Positions 7,641 to 16,501 of a DNA stretch of 41,810 nt are shown in pieces (the first letter of the stretch is position 1; the number at the start of each line of letters is the position of its first letter). The notes under the pieces are model-generated. The model saw nothing but the letters and a program-made list of their open reading frames with translations, did no database searches and had not been told where the DNA came from. The stretch comes from Ignavibacteriaceae bacterium (lineage in GTDB: Bacteria; Bacteroidota; Ignavibacteria; Ignavibacteriales; Ignavibacteriaceae). Location of the stretch: contig JACZKK010000093.1 in NCBI GenBank assembly GCA_014860115.1, positions 1 through 41,810 on the forward strand, given 5' to 3'. A program made the position numbers and the translations under genes.

Positions 7641-8825
7641 ATGAGAAAACAGTTAATCATTTTATTATTTTTCATTGTACATACCGCTTCCGCTCAATTG
7701 TCATCTTTCGATTATAATGGCTATGCAAAATATCTCTTCAGCACTTCTAAAATTCCCAGGATTGATGATAGATTAAATGACAACTTAATTCACCTGAGGT
7801 TAAATACTAAATGGTATGCAACCGAAAATTTAACAGCTGCGCTCGAAATAAGATTCCGGGCCTTTTATGGCGAATCAGTTGAAAAAATTCCTTCCTACAG
7901 CGAGCTTATTCAAACTCAGCACGAATTTGCTGAACTTGACGCTGTAATCTGGGAATCGGAGACGTCAATTGGCTATCTTGAAGCAGATAGATTCTATGTT
8001 GATTATCATAAAGATAATTTTCAAATAACATTAGGCAGGCAGAGAGTTGCTTGGGGAACATGCTGGGTTTGGAATCCAACAGATTTATTCAATCCCCAGA
8101 ATGTTTTAAATTTTGATTATGAAGAACTTCCGGCTACTGATGCAGTCAGACTTCAGTATTACACTGGTCCGGTTACAAAAATTGATTTAACATATCAACC
8201 TGCAATAGACCCTGACAATCAAATTCTTGCAGGGCTATGGAGTTTTAATCAGTGGAATTATGATATCAACCTGATTGCAGGCATGCGATTTAAAAGATGG
8301 TTAAGTGGTTTGAGTTGGACCGGGGATATACTTGATGCTGGTTTTCGTGGTGAAGTTCTGGTTACTCAAGCACCAGATAAACCCGACACAAATTCTCTTT
8401 ATCAGCAAATTGGTGAATCATTGCTTTCATCATGGGATAAACCAATTGTTTCAGTTGCTTTATCTGCTGATTATACTTTCCCAAATACATTTTACATTCA
8501 CACTGAAATTTTATACAACAACAACGGAAAAACTTCTAACACTTTGCTTTTTCAGGAAGAGGCACTTTCATTGGGAATGCTTTCAGCAGCAAGATGGTCT
8601 CTGTATCAGGAGTTTTCATATGACGTCACACCCCTGCTTAGAGGAACAATTTACGGAATATTTAATCCCGATGATAAATCTTTCGTAATAGTTCCATCAA
8701 TAAACTATTCAGTAGTTACAAATCTAGATCTTTACCTAATAAGTTTATTTTTTGAGGGAGATACCCTTACACAATATGGTGAATATGGTACTGCTTTTTA
8801 TGCAAGAATAAAATTTTCTTTTTGA
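7641..8825 (+). CDS. Outer-membrane beta-barrel protein of the TetR/Lol-like operon
   Basis: The 394-residue product has a signal peptide (residues 1-19, ending SAQ). The mature sequence alternates polar and aromatic residues as in barrel strands, and ends in an aromatic C-terminus (YARIKFSF) as outer-membrane barrels do. Internal segments such as ITLGRQRVAWGTCWVWNPTDLFNP resemble DUF1302- and alginate-export-like porins, in which a strand-turn at this place lines the pore. It lies 30 bp after the ATPase gene and is the last gene of the block, which gives the system inner-membrane, periplasmic and outer-membrane parts. Family assignment beyond barrel is tentative. Confidence 0.8.
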   Translation: MRKQLIILLFFIVHTASAQLSSFDYNGYAKYLFSTSKIPRIDDRLNDNLIHLRLNTKWYATENLTAALEIRFRAFYGESVEKIPSYSELIQTQHEFAELDAVIWESETSIGYLEADRFYVDYHKDNFQITLGRQRVAWGTCWVWNPTDLFNPQNVLNFDYEELPATDAVRLQYYTGPVTKIDLTYQPAIDPDNQILAGLWSFNQWNYDINLIAGMRFKRWLSGLSWTGDILDAGFRGEVLVTQAPDKPDTNSLYQQIGESLLSSWDKPIVSVALSADYTFPNTFYIHTEILYNNNGKTSNTLLFQEEALSLGMLSAARWSLYQEFSYDVTPLLRGTIYGIFNPDDKSFVIVPSINYSVVTNLDLYLISLFFEGDTLTQYGEYGTAFYARIKFSF

Positions 8826-9015
8826 GAATTCACCTTCGTATAAAAACTCAAAAAATTCAACAACTCTTGCTTTAAACTCCTATTTTCACTAAGTTTTCAC
8901 GGGCCTAAATTAAAATGGATATTACTTTTAATTAAGTTATTATCCTGATAGTTATAGCGAGGGCAAAACTTCTTGAAACCAACAAATAAATTTTATTTAC
9001 ATAGGAGGCAAAACA

Positions 9016-9666
9016 ATGAGTAAAATAATTTCCATTCTTTTAATATCTGCGATATTTATCCTTTTTGGTTGTGGCAAAGGTGGTGATCAACCAAATGAAA
9101 AGCAAAAATCTGAAGAAAAAACTGGTATAAAGAGTCTGGATGATTTTGTTGATAAAGCAAAGGAAGTTCAGAAAAGTATGGAAGAAGGTAAGAAATATGA
9201 GGTTGTAGATTTCAGAGAGCTAAAAGCGTTATTGCCGGAAAATTTGGGTGACTTAAAAAGAACAAATACTGAGGGAGAAAAAAGCGGCGCTATGGGCTTC
9301 ACAATTTCAAAAGCTGAAGCAGATTATAACAATGAAGATTATTCTCAACGAATTGATATAGAAATTACCGATATGACTGGTGCTAGCGGATTTGCCGGTT
9401 TAGCAGCCTGGGGTTGGGCTATGGCAGATATTGATAAGGAAACCGAATCCGGTTATGAAAAAACAACTAAGTACAAAGGGCATAAAGCATTTGAAAAATA
9501 TAACAATGAGTATAAAGATGGGAGTATTGAAGTATTAGTATCAGGCAGATTCATGGTTTCTGTAAATGGCAATAATGTTCCGATGACGGCGATTATGTCC
9601 GCTATTGATCAAATAGATGTCGGCAAACTTGAAGCTATGAAAGATGCCGGTGCAATTTCTGAGTAA
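9016..9666 (+). CDS. Uncharacterised lipoprotein
   Basis: The protein has 216 residues with a lipoprotein signal: the hydrophobic segment ends in LFGC, placing the lipidated cysteine at residue 19. After a Lys/Glu-rich linker the mature domain (about 55-216) contains alternating strand and helix signatures, including FRELKALLPENLGDLKRTNTEG and a glycine/alanine-rich GASGFAGLAAWGWAMAD stretch. I do not recognise a characterised family. A full AGGAGG ribosome site lies 7 bases before the ATG. The next gene, a Yip1 membrane protein, follows after 45 bp and ends at a strong terminator, so the two may form a small envelope-related operon. Confidence 0.8.
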   Translation: MSKIISILLISAIFILFGCGKGGDQPNEKQKSEEKTGIKSLDDFVDKAKEVQKSMEEGKKYEVVDFRELKALLPENLGDLKRTNTEGEKSGAMGFTISKAEADYNNEDYSQRIDIEITDMTGASGFAGLAAWGWAMADIDKETESGYEKTTKYKGHKAFEKYNNEYKDGSIEVLVSGRFMVSVNGNNVPMTAIMSAIDQIDVGKLEAMKDAGAISE

Positions 9667-9711
9667 AGAATTATTGTCTTTCATCATCATCAACATAAAA
9701 AGGAGTAGCTT

Positions 9712-10302
9712 ATGAACCTTGTGGAACGGGCAAAAAACATCATCATAACTCCCAAAACTGAGTGGGATGCTGTATCTACTGAAGAGCCCAACATACAACA
9801 AATTCTTTTAGGTTATGTTCTTCCTCTTGCATTGATTCCAACAATTGCGGTGATTATCGGGTGGGGAGTGATTGGAATTTTTGGTTTCACTTCCTTTACT
9901 TATGGAATTGCTATGGGTTTAGTACAGTTGATAAATGCCTTCCTTTCTGTACTAGTAGCTGGTTTTGTAATTGATTTGCTGGCCCCGAGTTTTGGTTCTC
10001 AAAAGAATATGGGGAGAGCAGTTCAGTTAGTTGCGTATTCGATGACTCCAATATGGATAGCTGGTATCCTTAATATACTACCAACAATTGGCTGGCTAGC
10101 CGGGTTGATTGGTTTGTATGGATTATATCTTATGTATCTCGGTCTTGCACCACTAATGAAGACACCTGAGGATAAGAAGGTGGGTTACCTTGTTGTAAGC
10201 ATTATAATACTCATAGTTGTATACTTTGTCATTGCTGCAATATTAACCGCAATCTTAATGGCAGTTTTTGGATTGAGCATACTTTCAGCTATGTCTTACT
10301 AA
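9712..10302 (+). CDS. Yip1 family membrane protein
   Basis: This 196-residue protein has about five hydrophobic segments (near residues 35-60, 63-88, 107-125, 128-146 and 162-190). The N-terminal NLVERAKNIIITPKTEWDAV segment is the typical entry of bacterial Yip1-domain proteins, where a short amphipathic helix with a conserved PxxEW precedes the membrane part. Bacterial members have no settled function. It is preceded by AAGGAG and followed by a strong intrinsic terminator, and probably shares a transcript with the lipoprotein gene upstream. Confidence 0.87.
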   Translation: MNLVERAKNIIITPKTEWDAVSTEEPNIQQILLGYVLPLALIPTIAVIIGWGVIGIFGFTSFTYGIAMGLVQLINAFLSVLVAGFVIDLLAPSFGSQKNMGRAVQLVAYSMTPIWIAGILNILPTIGWLAGLIGLYGLYLMYLGLAPLMKTPEDKKVGYLVVSIIILIVVYFVIAAILTAILMAVFGLSILSAMSY

Positions 10303-10320
10303 AAAATATTTTTATCTTTT

Positions 10321-10353
10321 AGAGCCTGCCTGCTAATGCGGGCAGGCTTTTTC
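10321..10353 (+). terminator. Strong Rho-independent terminator
   Basis: GCCTGCCTGC and GCGGGCAGGC form a 10-bp stem (one G-U pair) with a TAAT loop, followed by five T residues and TTTCTATG-like sequence. It closes the lipoprotein/Yip1 unit and isolates it from the next operon, 39 bp downstream. Confidence 0.92.
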
Positions 10354-10391
10354 TATGAGTATTTTTATTTTTTTTAATTTAAATTGTAATT

Positions 10392-13300
10392 ATGAAATAC
10401 TTGTCGGATGAAATAAATAGTGAAATTGTATCTATTGTAGAACAGAAATTTGAAACTGTTTTAATTGACAACGTTGACAGATTCATTAATTTTTTTAATA
10501 CCCTTGCAGATATTAGAGAAGCATTCCCCGATTATGATGAGAAAATGATGATCATTAACACGGAAAATGCTAAAAAGATATGCGATAGTATTAAAATTCA
10601 AATCGATAGTCATTTTCAAAGGAATGAATCTTTAACTTTTGAAAATCTATTTCCTGATATAGAAGTTCAGCTGGATAATTTATTATCGCAACTGGAACCA
10701 TCAATTAAGGTTGAGCAGTCTGAGGAAAGATTTAAACACTTAGTCGATGATAAAAATATTATTCTATTCTTAAAAAAAATTAAAATCACCACATTCAAAT
10801 CTCAGCAATTAATTCTGAGATTAATAAATCCTCTCCTGACAAAAATCAAAAAGCAGCCTATTAAGGTTAAATATTGGGATCAGGAGATACCCTTACGGAA
10901 TGTTGGATTTTATTTTCTTCGGAATAAACTTTTTAAAAATCTTTCTTCTGTTTATCACGACATATTCAAATTGTTGAGTGAGAAATCAGTAGCATTCTGG
11001 AAATACGATGAAAGTTACGATGAAGGATATATATTGAATTTTAGTAAGGAAAGTAGTACTGAATTGGTAGTGAGTTCGGTTGAAAATCCGGAAACAATTA
11101 TATCAGACCTTGAATTATTAAAGGAAGAAATAAAAAGAAGAACATTAACGGCGATTAAAGAGTGTATTCAAGAGTTTTATAATAATATTGAAAAAGTCGG
11201 TACAATTGAAATAAGTAAATCCAGATTCGATAATAAAAAAAATGTAAAACAGCTTGATGTTGAAAAAACTGAATTTAATAAAATTATAAAAGAATGGGAG
11301 AACACTATATATGCGCTAGGTGAAGATTGGGAACTTAACTATGATCTTCATTCGGCTCGTTATTCAGCCATTGAAGTTTTTTTCAAGTTTGAAAAGTCGC
11401 TCTCTATAAAAAACAAAATACAGGTTTATCCTCAATTCAATGAAATTTCGGGCGCACTCAATTTTATTTTAGACAAGATCACTCAGCCTGCATCTAATTT
11501 GCAGGATTTGGAACGCTTAATTGCATACTCAAAGGAAAATTTACAGAAAGTTCTTCTCTCTTCTGTGATACCTAATTTAATAAATTCGATGTCCGATTTA
11601 AGATTGGCAGAAATGATCGATGAAGCAGCATTGGAGGTTAAAAATCAGATCGAATCTATTACTGAAAAACGGGTATTTGTAAAAACCAGTTCCTATGATA
11701 AAAAAATTAAATCATCCGATATATTAGAAATTTATCCGCGCGAACTCGTTTACTTTCATGCATTACCAAAATTCTTAACATCTTTAGAGAAGATTAAAGA
11801 AAATTGTATTGTCGATCTGAAAAACATTCAATCGGAACTTATTAACTTGGGTGATATGGCTGATTTTGGACTTGAATCAGCAATCACTGCTGCAAATACA
11901 GAAAACTTATCTGAATCAGATGTAAAAGAAATTGCCTTCGAAGGAATAAAGGTAAGTGTTGATAAGAAGGAGAAATTAAGGAACTCATTTGAACAAGTAT
12001 ATAATAATGTAATTGAAACTTTACGAAGCTCAATTTCAGAATACAACAAAGCGATGTTTAGTTTCACACAAAATTCAAAAATTTCCGAAATCAGGATTCA
12101 GTTAGCCAAAGCAAAAGTTAAGGTAAAAGCCAGAAAAACCAGAGACAAGTTCTTCTTATCAATAAAAAATTTCATTCCCATTATCTTTGAAAGATCTAAG
12201 AAGTACTACAAAGAAGGATCCAGGTTTTACATTAGAACACGGAAACAGTTTGGACTAACTGAGCATAAAGAGTCAATAACGTCTGAAATCTCTGATTTCT
12301 TATCTAAAGCTAATAGTTCTTTAGAAAAACTGCCATATATTTATCGTAGATTATTCCAAATAGCCCCTCTGGAAAATGACAGACTCTATGTTTCTAGAGA
12401 GGCAGAGGAAAAGCAATTGGAAATAGCTTACAAAAGCTGGTTGAATGGAGGATATTCGCCAGTAATTATTTCTGCTGAAAAGGGAGGTGGTATAACTTCT
12501 TTCTTGAATATGTTTGTTAACAGATTAGAAAATAAGCATAATGTAAAGCGGTTAAGCATTAAACCTTCAATCTCCAAAGTCCAGGATTTGCTTAAGATAT
12601 TTGAAGAAGTGTTTCAACCAGAAAAATTTTCAAGCTTCGAAGAACTGGTTAGATATTTGAACATCGATGAGAACAGACAGGTAATAGCGATTGAAAATTT
12701 ACAACATATGTATTTGAGATTTGTGAAAGGGCTTGATTGTTTAAAAATACTCACGGATATAATTTCAAAAACAAGTAAAAATATTTTCTGGATTACATCC
12801 AGCACTCTATATGCAAATGAATTTTTGAACAAGACTATCAGGCTCAATGATATTTTCGGTTATCACATCCCTCTAAAACAACTTCAAAGAAACCAGATAA
12901 TAGGTCTGATTACAAAGCGTAATTCAATCAGCGGCTATAAACTTGAATACGAACCCGATCCGAAATTGCCAAGAAAAAAAGACTTCGAAAAGCTTACTTA
13001 TGAGCAGAAACAAAATTTCTTGGAAAAAGAATTTTTTAGCTCACTTAATAAATTTGCCCAGAGCAATGTTAGTTTGGCACTGTTATTCTGGTTAAGATCT
13101 ATCAGGGAGATACAGGAAAGGAGAGTATTCATTAATGCTGATTTTGAAATTTCTAATGCTATATTGAATTCACTCTCACCGGAGAAAATATTTGTGTTGC
13201 AATCACTTGTTCTGCATGATGGTTTAAGGGTTACTGATCTGGCAAGAACAATTAATTATTCTTTAAATGAGACCAGACAACTTGCACAAATTCTTTATGA

Positions 13301-13397
13301 CGATGGAGTCCTTGTTAAGAATGATGACGTGTTTCTCATTAATCCATTACTTTACAGGCAAAGCATAACAATTTTAAAGACAAGAAATCTTTTATAA
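10392..13397 (+). CDS. Large helical protein with degenerate P-loop NTPase and C-terminal winged-helix-like domain
   Basis: This 1001-residue protein has no signal peptide. Residues 1-650 are strongly helical and Lys/Glu-rich, with coiled-coil stretches. A P-loop-like core follows at about 665-830: an FxGRE-like entry (LYVSREAEEKQLE), then SAEKGGGITSFL at 694-705, then a Walker B-like VIAIENLQ at 764-771, then FWITSSTLYANEF, a sensor-1-like strand. The Walker A lysine is replaced by Ile701 (codon ATA). The C-terminus (about 920-1001) resembles a winged helix, with DLARTINYSLNETRQLAQIL. This layout recalls STAND or ORC/ExeA-type NTPases. The MscS channel gene starts 9 bp after its stop. I do not recognise a named family. 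Confidence 0.75.
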   Translation: MKYLSDEINSEIVSIVEQKFETVLIDNVDRFINFFNTLADIREAFPDYDEKMMIINTENAKKICDSIKIQIDSHFQRNESLTFENLFPDIEVQLDNLLSQLEPSIKVEQSEERFKHLVDDKNIILFLKKIKITTFKSQQLILRLINPLLTKIKKQPIKVKYWDQEIPLRNVGFYFLRNKLFKNLSSVYHDIFKLLSEKSVAFWKYDESYDEGYILNFSKESSTELVVSSVENPETIISDLELLKEEIKRRTLTAIKECIQEFYNNIEKVGTIEISKSRFDNKKNVKQLDVEKTEFNKIIKEWENTIYALGEDWELNYDLHSARYSAIEVFFKFEKSLSIKNKIQVYPQFNEISGALNFILDKITQPASNLQDLERLIAYSKENLQKVLLSSVIPNLINSMSDLRLAEMIDEAALEVKNQIESITEKRVFVKTSSYDKKIKSSDILEIYPRELVYFHALPKFLTSLEKIKENCIVDLKNIQSELINLGDMADFGLESAITAANTENLSESDVKEIAFEGIKVSVDKKEKLRNSFEQVYNNVIETLRSSISEYNKAMFSFTQNSKISEIRIQLAKAKVKVKARKTRDKFFLSIKNFIPIIFERSKKYYKEGSRFYIRTRKQFGLTEHKESITSEISDFLSKANSSLEKLPYIYRRLFQIAPLENDRLYVSREAEEKQLEIAYKSWLNGGYSPVIISAEKGGGITSFLNMFVNRLENKHNVKRLSIKPSISKVQDLLKIFEEVFQPEKFSSFEELVRYLNIDENRQVIAIENLQHMYLRFVKGLDCLKILTDIISKTSKNIFWITSSTLYANEFLNKTIRLNDIFGYHIPLKQLQRNQIIGLITKRNSISGYKLEYEPDPKLPRKKDFEKLTYEQKQNFLEKEFFSSLNKFAQSNVSLALLFWLRSIREIQERRVFINADFEISNAILNSLSPEKIFVLQSLVLHDGLRVTDLARTINYSLNETRQLAQILYDDGVLVKNDDVFLINPLLYRQSITILKTRNLL

Positions 13398-13406
13398 TAA
13401 GTACCA

Positions 13407-14387
13407 ATGAAGAAATTATTAATCGTACATACTTTAACTCTATTTTTTATTACATCTCCCTTTCTTAGTGAAAGTAATTTTGTTTTTGCACAGCAGGATA
13501 GCAATGCTACAGGTATTGAAATCAAGAGTTCTCAGGATATTACACAGAATGATGTAAGTGAAAAAGATAAAACAAGTTTAAATATTACTGATGATGTGGG
13601 TATCAACAACATTAAAGATTTATTTAAATTTGAAAAAATTATAGCATCTCTTATAATTCTCTTAGCTGGATTTTACTTACTTAAGATCATAACAAAAATC
13701 CTTCAGTATTTTGCAGAGAGAAGTGCCAATTATAGAATATCCTATAAAGGGACTATACCAATTATAAGACTATTAGGATGGTCAATTATTGTATATATAA
13801 TTGTTGCAATAATCATACAACCGCCCTTTGGTACTTTGATAGCTGTTTCTGCATCACTTGGTATAGCCGTTGGATTGGCAGCACAGGATTTAATAAAAAA
13901 TATTTTTGGCGGTATAATGATTCTCTTCGATAGACCATTTCAGGTTGGTGATAAGATAAATGTCGGTGAAAATTATGGTGAAGTGTTAACTATAGGTTTA
14001 AGATCTACGCGAATTGTTACAGGTGACGATTCAGTAGTAAGTATTCCCAATTCTGATATAATGAACCAAGCTGTCTCTAATTCAAATTCAGGAGAACCAA
14101 ATTGCCAGGTTGTTGCAGAAATATTTTTACCGATTGATATAGATACAGTTGCTGTAAGAGATATTGCACTTGAAGCTGCAAAAGTTTCAAAATATGTTTA
14201 TCTGAATAAACCGATTAGTGTTCTTTTCTTTAATGAGGTTAAAGAAAACAGATCTTACTTAAAGATGAGACTTAAAGCTTATGTTTTGGATATAAGGTTT
14301 GAATTTGCTTTTAAGAGTGAAATGACAGAACTGATTATCAGAGAATTATTAAGTAATGGAATATTAAAAAAGGAAGATGTTTCTTAA
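13407..14387 (+). CDS. Small-conductance mechanosensitive channel, MscS family
   Basis: This 326-residue protein has a signal-like N-terminus, a polar spacer of about 55 residues, then two or three membrane helices (near 75-97, 120-140 and the pore helix 148-170). The pore-lining SASLGIAVGLAAQDLIKN helix and the FDRPFQVGDKI turn into the beta-domain are classic MscS. The beta-domain motif RSTRIVTGDDSVVSIPNS and a short alpha/beta C-terminus complete it. MscS channels release solutes under membrane tension. Its tight coupling to the large P-loop-like protein (9 bp) is unusual, since MscS genes are mostly solitary, and suggests that the upstream protein regulates or works with the channel. Confidence 0.93.
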   Translation: MKKLLIVHTLTLFFITSPFLSESNFVFAQQDSNATGIEIKSSQDITQNDVSEKDKTSLNITDDVGINNIKDLFKFEKIIASLIILLAGFYLLKIITKILQYFAERSANYRISYKGTIPIIRLLGWSIIVYIIVAIIIQPPFGTLIAVSASLGIAVGLAAQDLIKNIFGGIMILFDRPFQVGDKINVGENYGEVLTIGLRSTRIVTGDDSVVSIPNSDIMNQAVSNSNSGEPNCQVVAEIFLPIDIDTVAVRDIALEAAKVSKYVYLNKPISVLFFNEVKENRSYLKMRLKAYVLDIRFEFAFKSEMTELIIRELLSNGILKKEDVS

Positions 14388-14425
14388 TTGCTGGTGTTGA
14401 AGTAATTCGATAGATTTTCGTCAGT

Positions 14426-15661
14426 CTAATTAGTAATTAGTTTTTCCAGCTCCTGAATATCCGCAACTGAATTTATTTTCCTAAAGTAACTTAGTGCTTC
14501 AGTAAAAAATTGATTACTCTTTTCCGAATCCCGTTTTTGTTTATATAGAATTCCCAGCTCCTGAGCAGTCTCTGCCAGATTAAGCTTATTGCTCAGTTCT
14601 TTATTTAATCTATAACTCGTCAGTAGAGAATTTTCTGCAAGTTCATATTGCCTTCTGTTTCTGCTAATTATTCCCTTAACTTTATACACTTCAGCGATTG
14701 ATAATTTATCATTCACTTTATGTGCAATCTCCATTGCTTTGTTTGAAAATGCTTCTGCAAGCTCAAAATCTTTGAGATGAGCATAAACATATGCCTTGCT
14801 GATATATGTGATACCGATATTCTGTAAATAATTTGATCTTACCGATGCGTCAATACTGTAATCAAATTCGCTGATCGCTGCTGAGTATTCTTTCTTCTTG
14901 GTGTAGACCATACCAAGGTTATGTTTAACTTCAGAAATTCGCTTTAAGTCTCCAAGCTTTTCAAAATTGAGCAATGCCCTCTTCAAATAGGATATAGCCT
15001 CGTTATAATTGCTCTGCATATTATTTATGATTGCAAGATTAATTTCAATTTTGCCGACTAACGCAATATCTTTTATTCCTTCAAGTGCGATTAAAGCATT
15101 TTCGAAATGTTCTTTTGCTCTTTCAAGATTTCCCTGATCACCCTGAATTGTTCCGAAGATATTCTGGCAGTGGATGCTTCCCTTTATGTCATTTTCTTCC
15201 TGGAAAATTTTTATAGCCTTGTCAAGATTGGTAACACTCATTTCCCACTGGGCCTGCCTACTATATATTTCTCCTATTGAAAGTAAAGCATTTGCGATTA
15301 TATCAGCGGTTCCTCTTTTACCATCACATAGATTAACTATTCTCTCATAGATTTCTATTGCAATTTGATTTTCACCGGATGTTATGGTAAGCTGGCCAAG
15401 GTAGATGAAAAACTCAATTAATTTTTCCGTATGATATTTTGACTCAGCGAAAGTTATGATCTGATCCACTTGGTAGCGGGTTTGGGAACCTGAACTGATA
15501 TCAAAATTTATTTGATCATCAGATTTGGCGACTTTAATGACGGATTCAGGTTTGGCTTCCCCTATTAAAATCCTCAAGAATTCTTTCTTTTCAGCTTTGT
15601 CAAAAAAATTCTTCAGAGTTTCTTCTATTACAGGATGAATATTTTGTGTTGAGTCACTCAA
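14426..15661 (-). CDS. Tetratricopeptide-repeat protein
   Basis: The protein has 411 residues without signal peptide or membrane segment. From about residue 100 to the end it is a run of at least six TPR-like helical hairpins of roughly 40 residues (for example GQLTITSGENQIAIEIYERI, AQWEMSVTNLDKAIKIF, LERAKEHFENALIALEG, SNYNEAISYLKRALLNFEK, KEYSAAISEFDYSIDAS, RQYELAENSLLTSYRLNKE). The N-terminal 95 residues are helical and of no known type. It lacks any catalytic domain, so a protein-protein scaffold role is likely. It converges on the MscS gene with 38 bp between stops. The 259 bp upstream (15662-15920) hold no gene. Confidence 0.9.
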   Translation of the reverse strand: MSDSTQNIHPVIEETLKNFFDKAEKKEFLRILIGEAKPESVIKVAKSDDQINFDISSGSQTRYQVDQIITFAESKYHTEKLIEFFIYLGQLTITSGENQIAIEIYERIVNLCDGKRGTADIIANALLSIGEIYSRQAQWEMSVTNLDKAIKIFQEENDIKGSIHCQNIFGTIQGDQGNLERAKEHFENALIALEGIKDIALVGKIEINLAIINNMQSNYNEAISYLKRALLNFEKLGDLKRISEVKHNLGMVYTKKKEYSAAISEFDYSIDASVRSNYLQNIGITYISKAYVYAHLKDFELAEAFSNKAMEIAHKVNDKLSIAEVYKVKGIISRNRRQYELAENSLLTSYRLNKELSNKLNLAETAQELGILYKQKRDSEKSNQFFTEALSYFRKINSVADIQELEKLITN

Positions 15662-15920
15662 AAATGCTTAAATCAATTTCCTAAAGAGAACATAATTAAT
15701 TATGTATCTCTTATGGCAAGCCTTATGCCACTACTGATTTTTTTAAATATTTCAACGTATGAATTTTTAACTACTTGGTTTCGTAATAATTACATTGAGT
15801 AACAAGGAAAAATAGATGAATTGTAATTTTTTTTGCTGTTCCAAAATAGGATATGACTCAAAAGGTGAGAGAAGAAGTAGAGAGAAATAATTGTGCAGAG
15901 AATCTAGATTCTTTAGCCAG

Positions 15921-16487
15921 TTACTTGACTAATTTTGAGATTTCTTTAAACTGAGGTGTTCCGCATACATTTAACAGTTCGAATAAAATAGATTCGGTTG
16001 TGGTAATTTCTGTTCCGTGATCTCTCATTCTTTCAACTGCTGTGCGGTAATCATTTTCTTTGCGGGATGAAACAGCATCAGCTGCGAGGTTTACCTGGAT
16101 ACCGTTTTCAATTAAATCCAGAACCGTCTGCTGAACACACACGTGAGACTCAACTCCGCATACAACTATTTTGGATAAGTTTTTCTTTTTAAATTCATTG
16201 AACAACTCTCCGGCACCTGAACAGCTGAATGACATTTTATCAAATGGTTTCAAATCACCAAGCTCATTAAGAATTGATTTTGTTGTTGAACCAAGTCCTT
16301 TTGGGTATTGTTCTGTGTAGTAGATCGGCAAACCTAAAACTTTAAATCCTTTGATGAGCTTTATAGTATTATCGACAACCATCTGGTAATTATTAATGAC
16401 AGGCAGGATTCTCTCCTGAATATCTATTATCAGTAATGCTGCTGTTTCCGGTTTAAGTAATTTGCTAAATCTTTTAACTTCGCTCAT
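15921..16487 (-). CDS. Isochorismatase-family cysteine hydrolase
   Basis: This enzyme of 188 residues has the isochorismatase-like fold. The catalytic triad can be read as Asp in LLIIDIQERI (residue 22), Lys in FDKMSFSC and Cys in GVESHVCVQQTVLDL. The cis-peptide-bearing segment VVCGVESH is also present. Members hydrolyse isochorismate, nicotinamide or N-carbamoyl compounds; the YcaC-like spacing here does not decide the substrate. I start it at 16487, where TAAGGA lies six bases upstream, rather than at a longer frame (16538) that would overlap the upstream peptidase gene. It lies 14 bp after that gene, so the two are co-transcribed. A perfect 14-bp palindrome, AGAATCTAGATTCT (15899-15912), follows the stop. 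Confidence 0.9.
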   Translation of the reverse strand: MSEVKRFSKLLKPETAALLIIDIQERILPVINNYQMVVDNTIKLIKGFKVLGLPIYYTEQYPKGLGSTTKSILNELGDLKPFDKMSFSCSGAGELFNEFKKKNLSKIVVCGVESHVCVQQTVLDLIENGIQVNLAADAVSSRKENDYRTAVERMRDHGTEITTTESILFELLNVCGTPQFKEISKLVK

Positions 16488-16501
16488 TTCTGTCCTTAGA
16501 T

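Noticed and set aside
15662-15920. A possible small gene or RNA between the TPR and isochorismatase genes
   Set aside because: Only short AT-rich sequence, a small TGGCA/TGCCA repeat and one 14-bp palindrome are present; nothing supports a gene.
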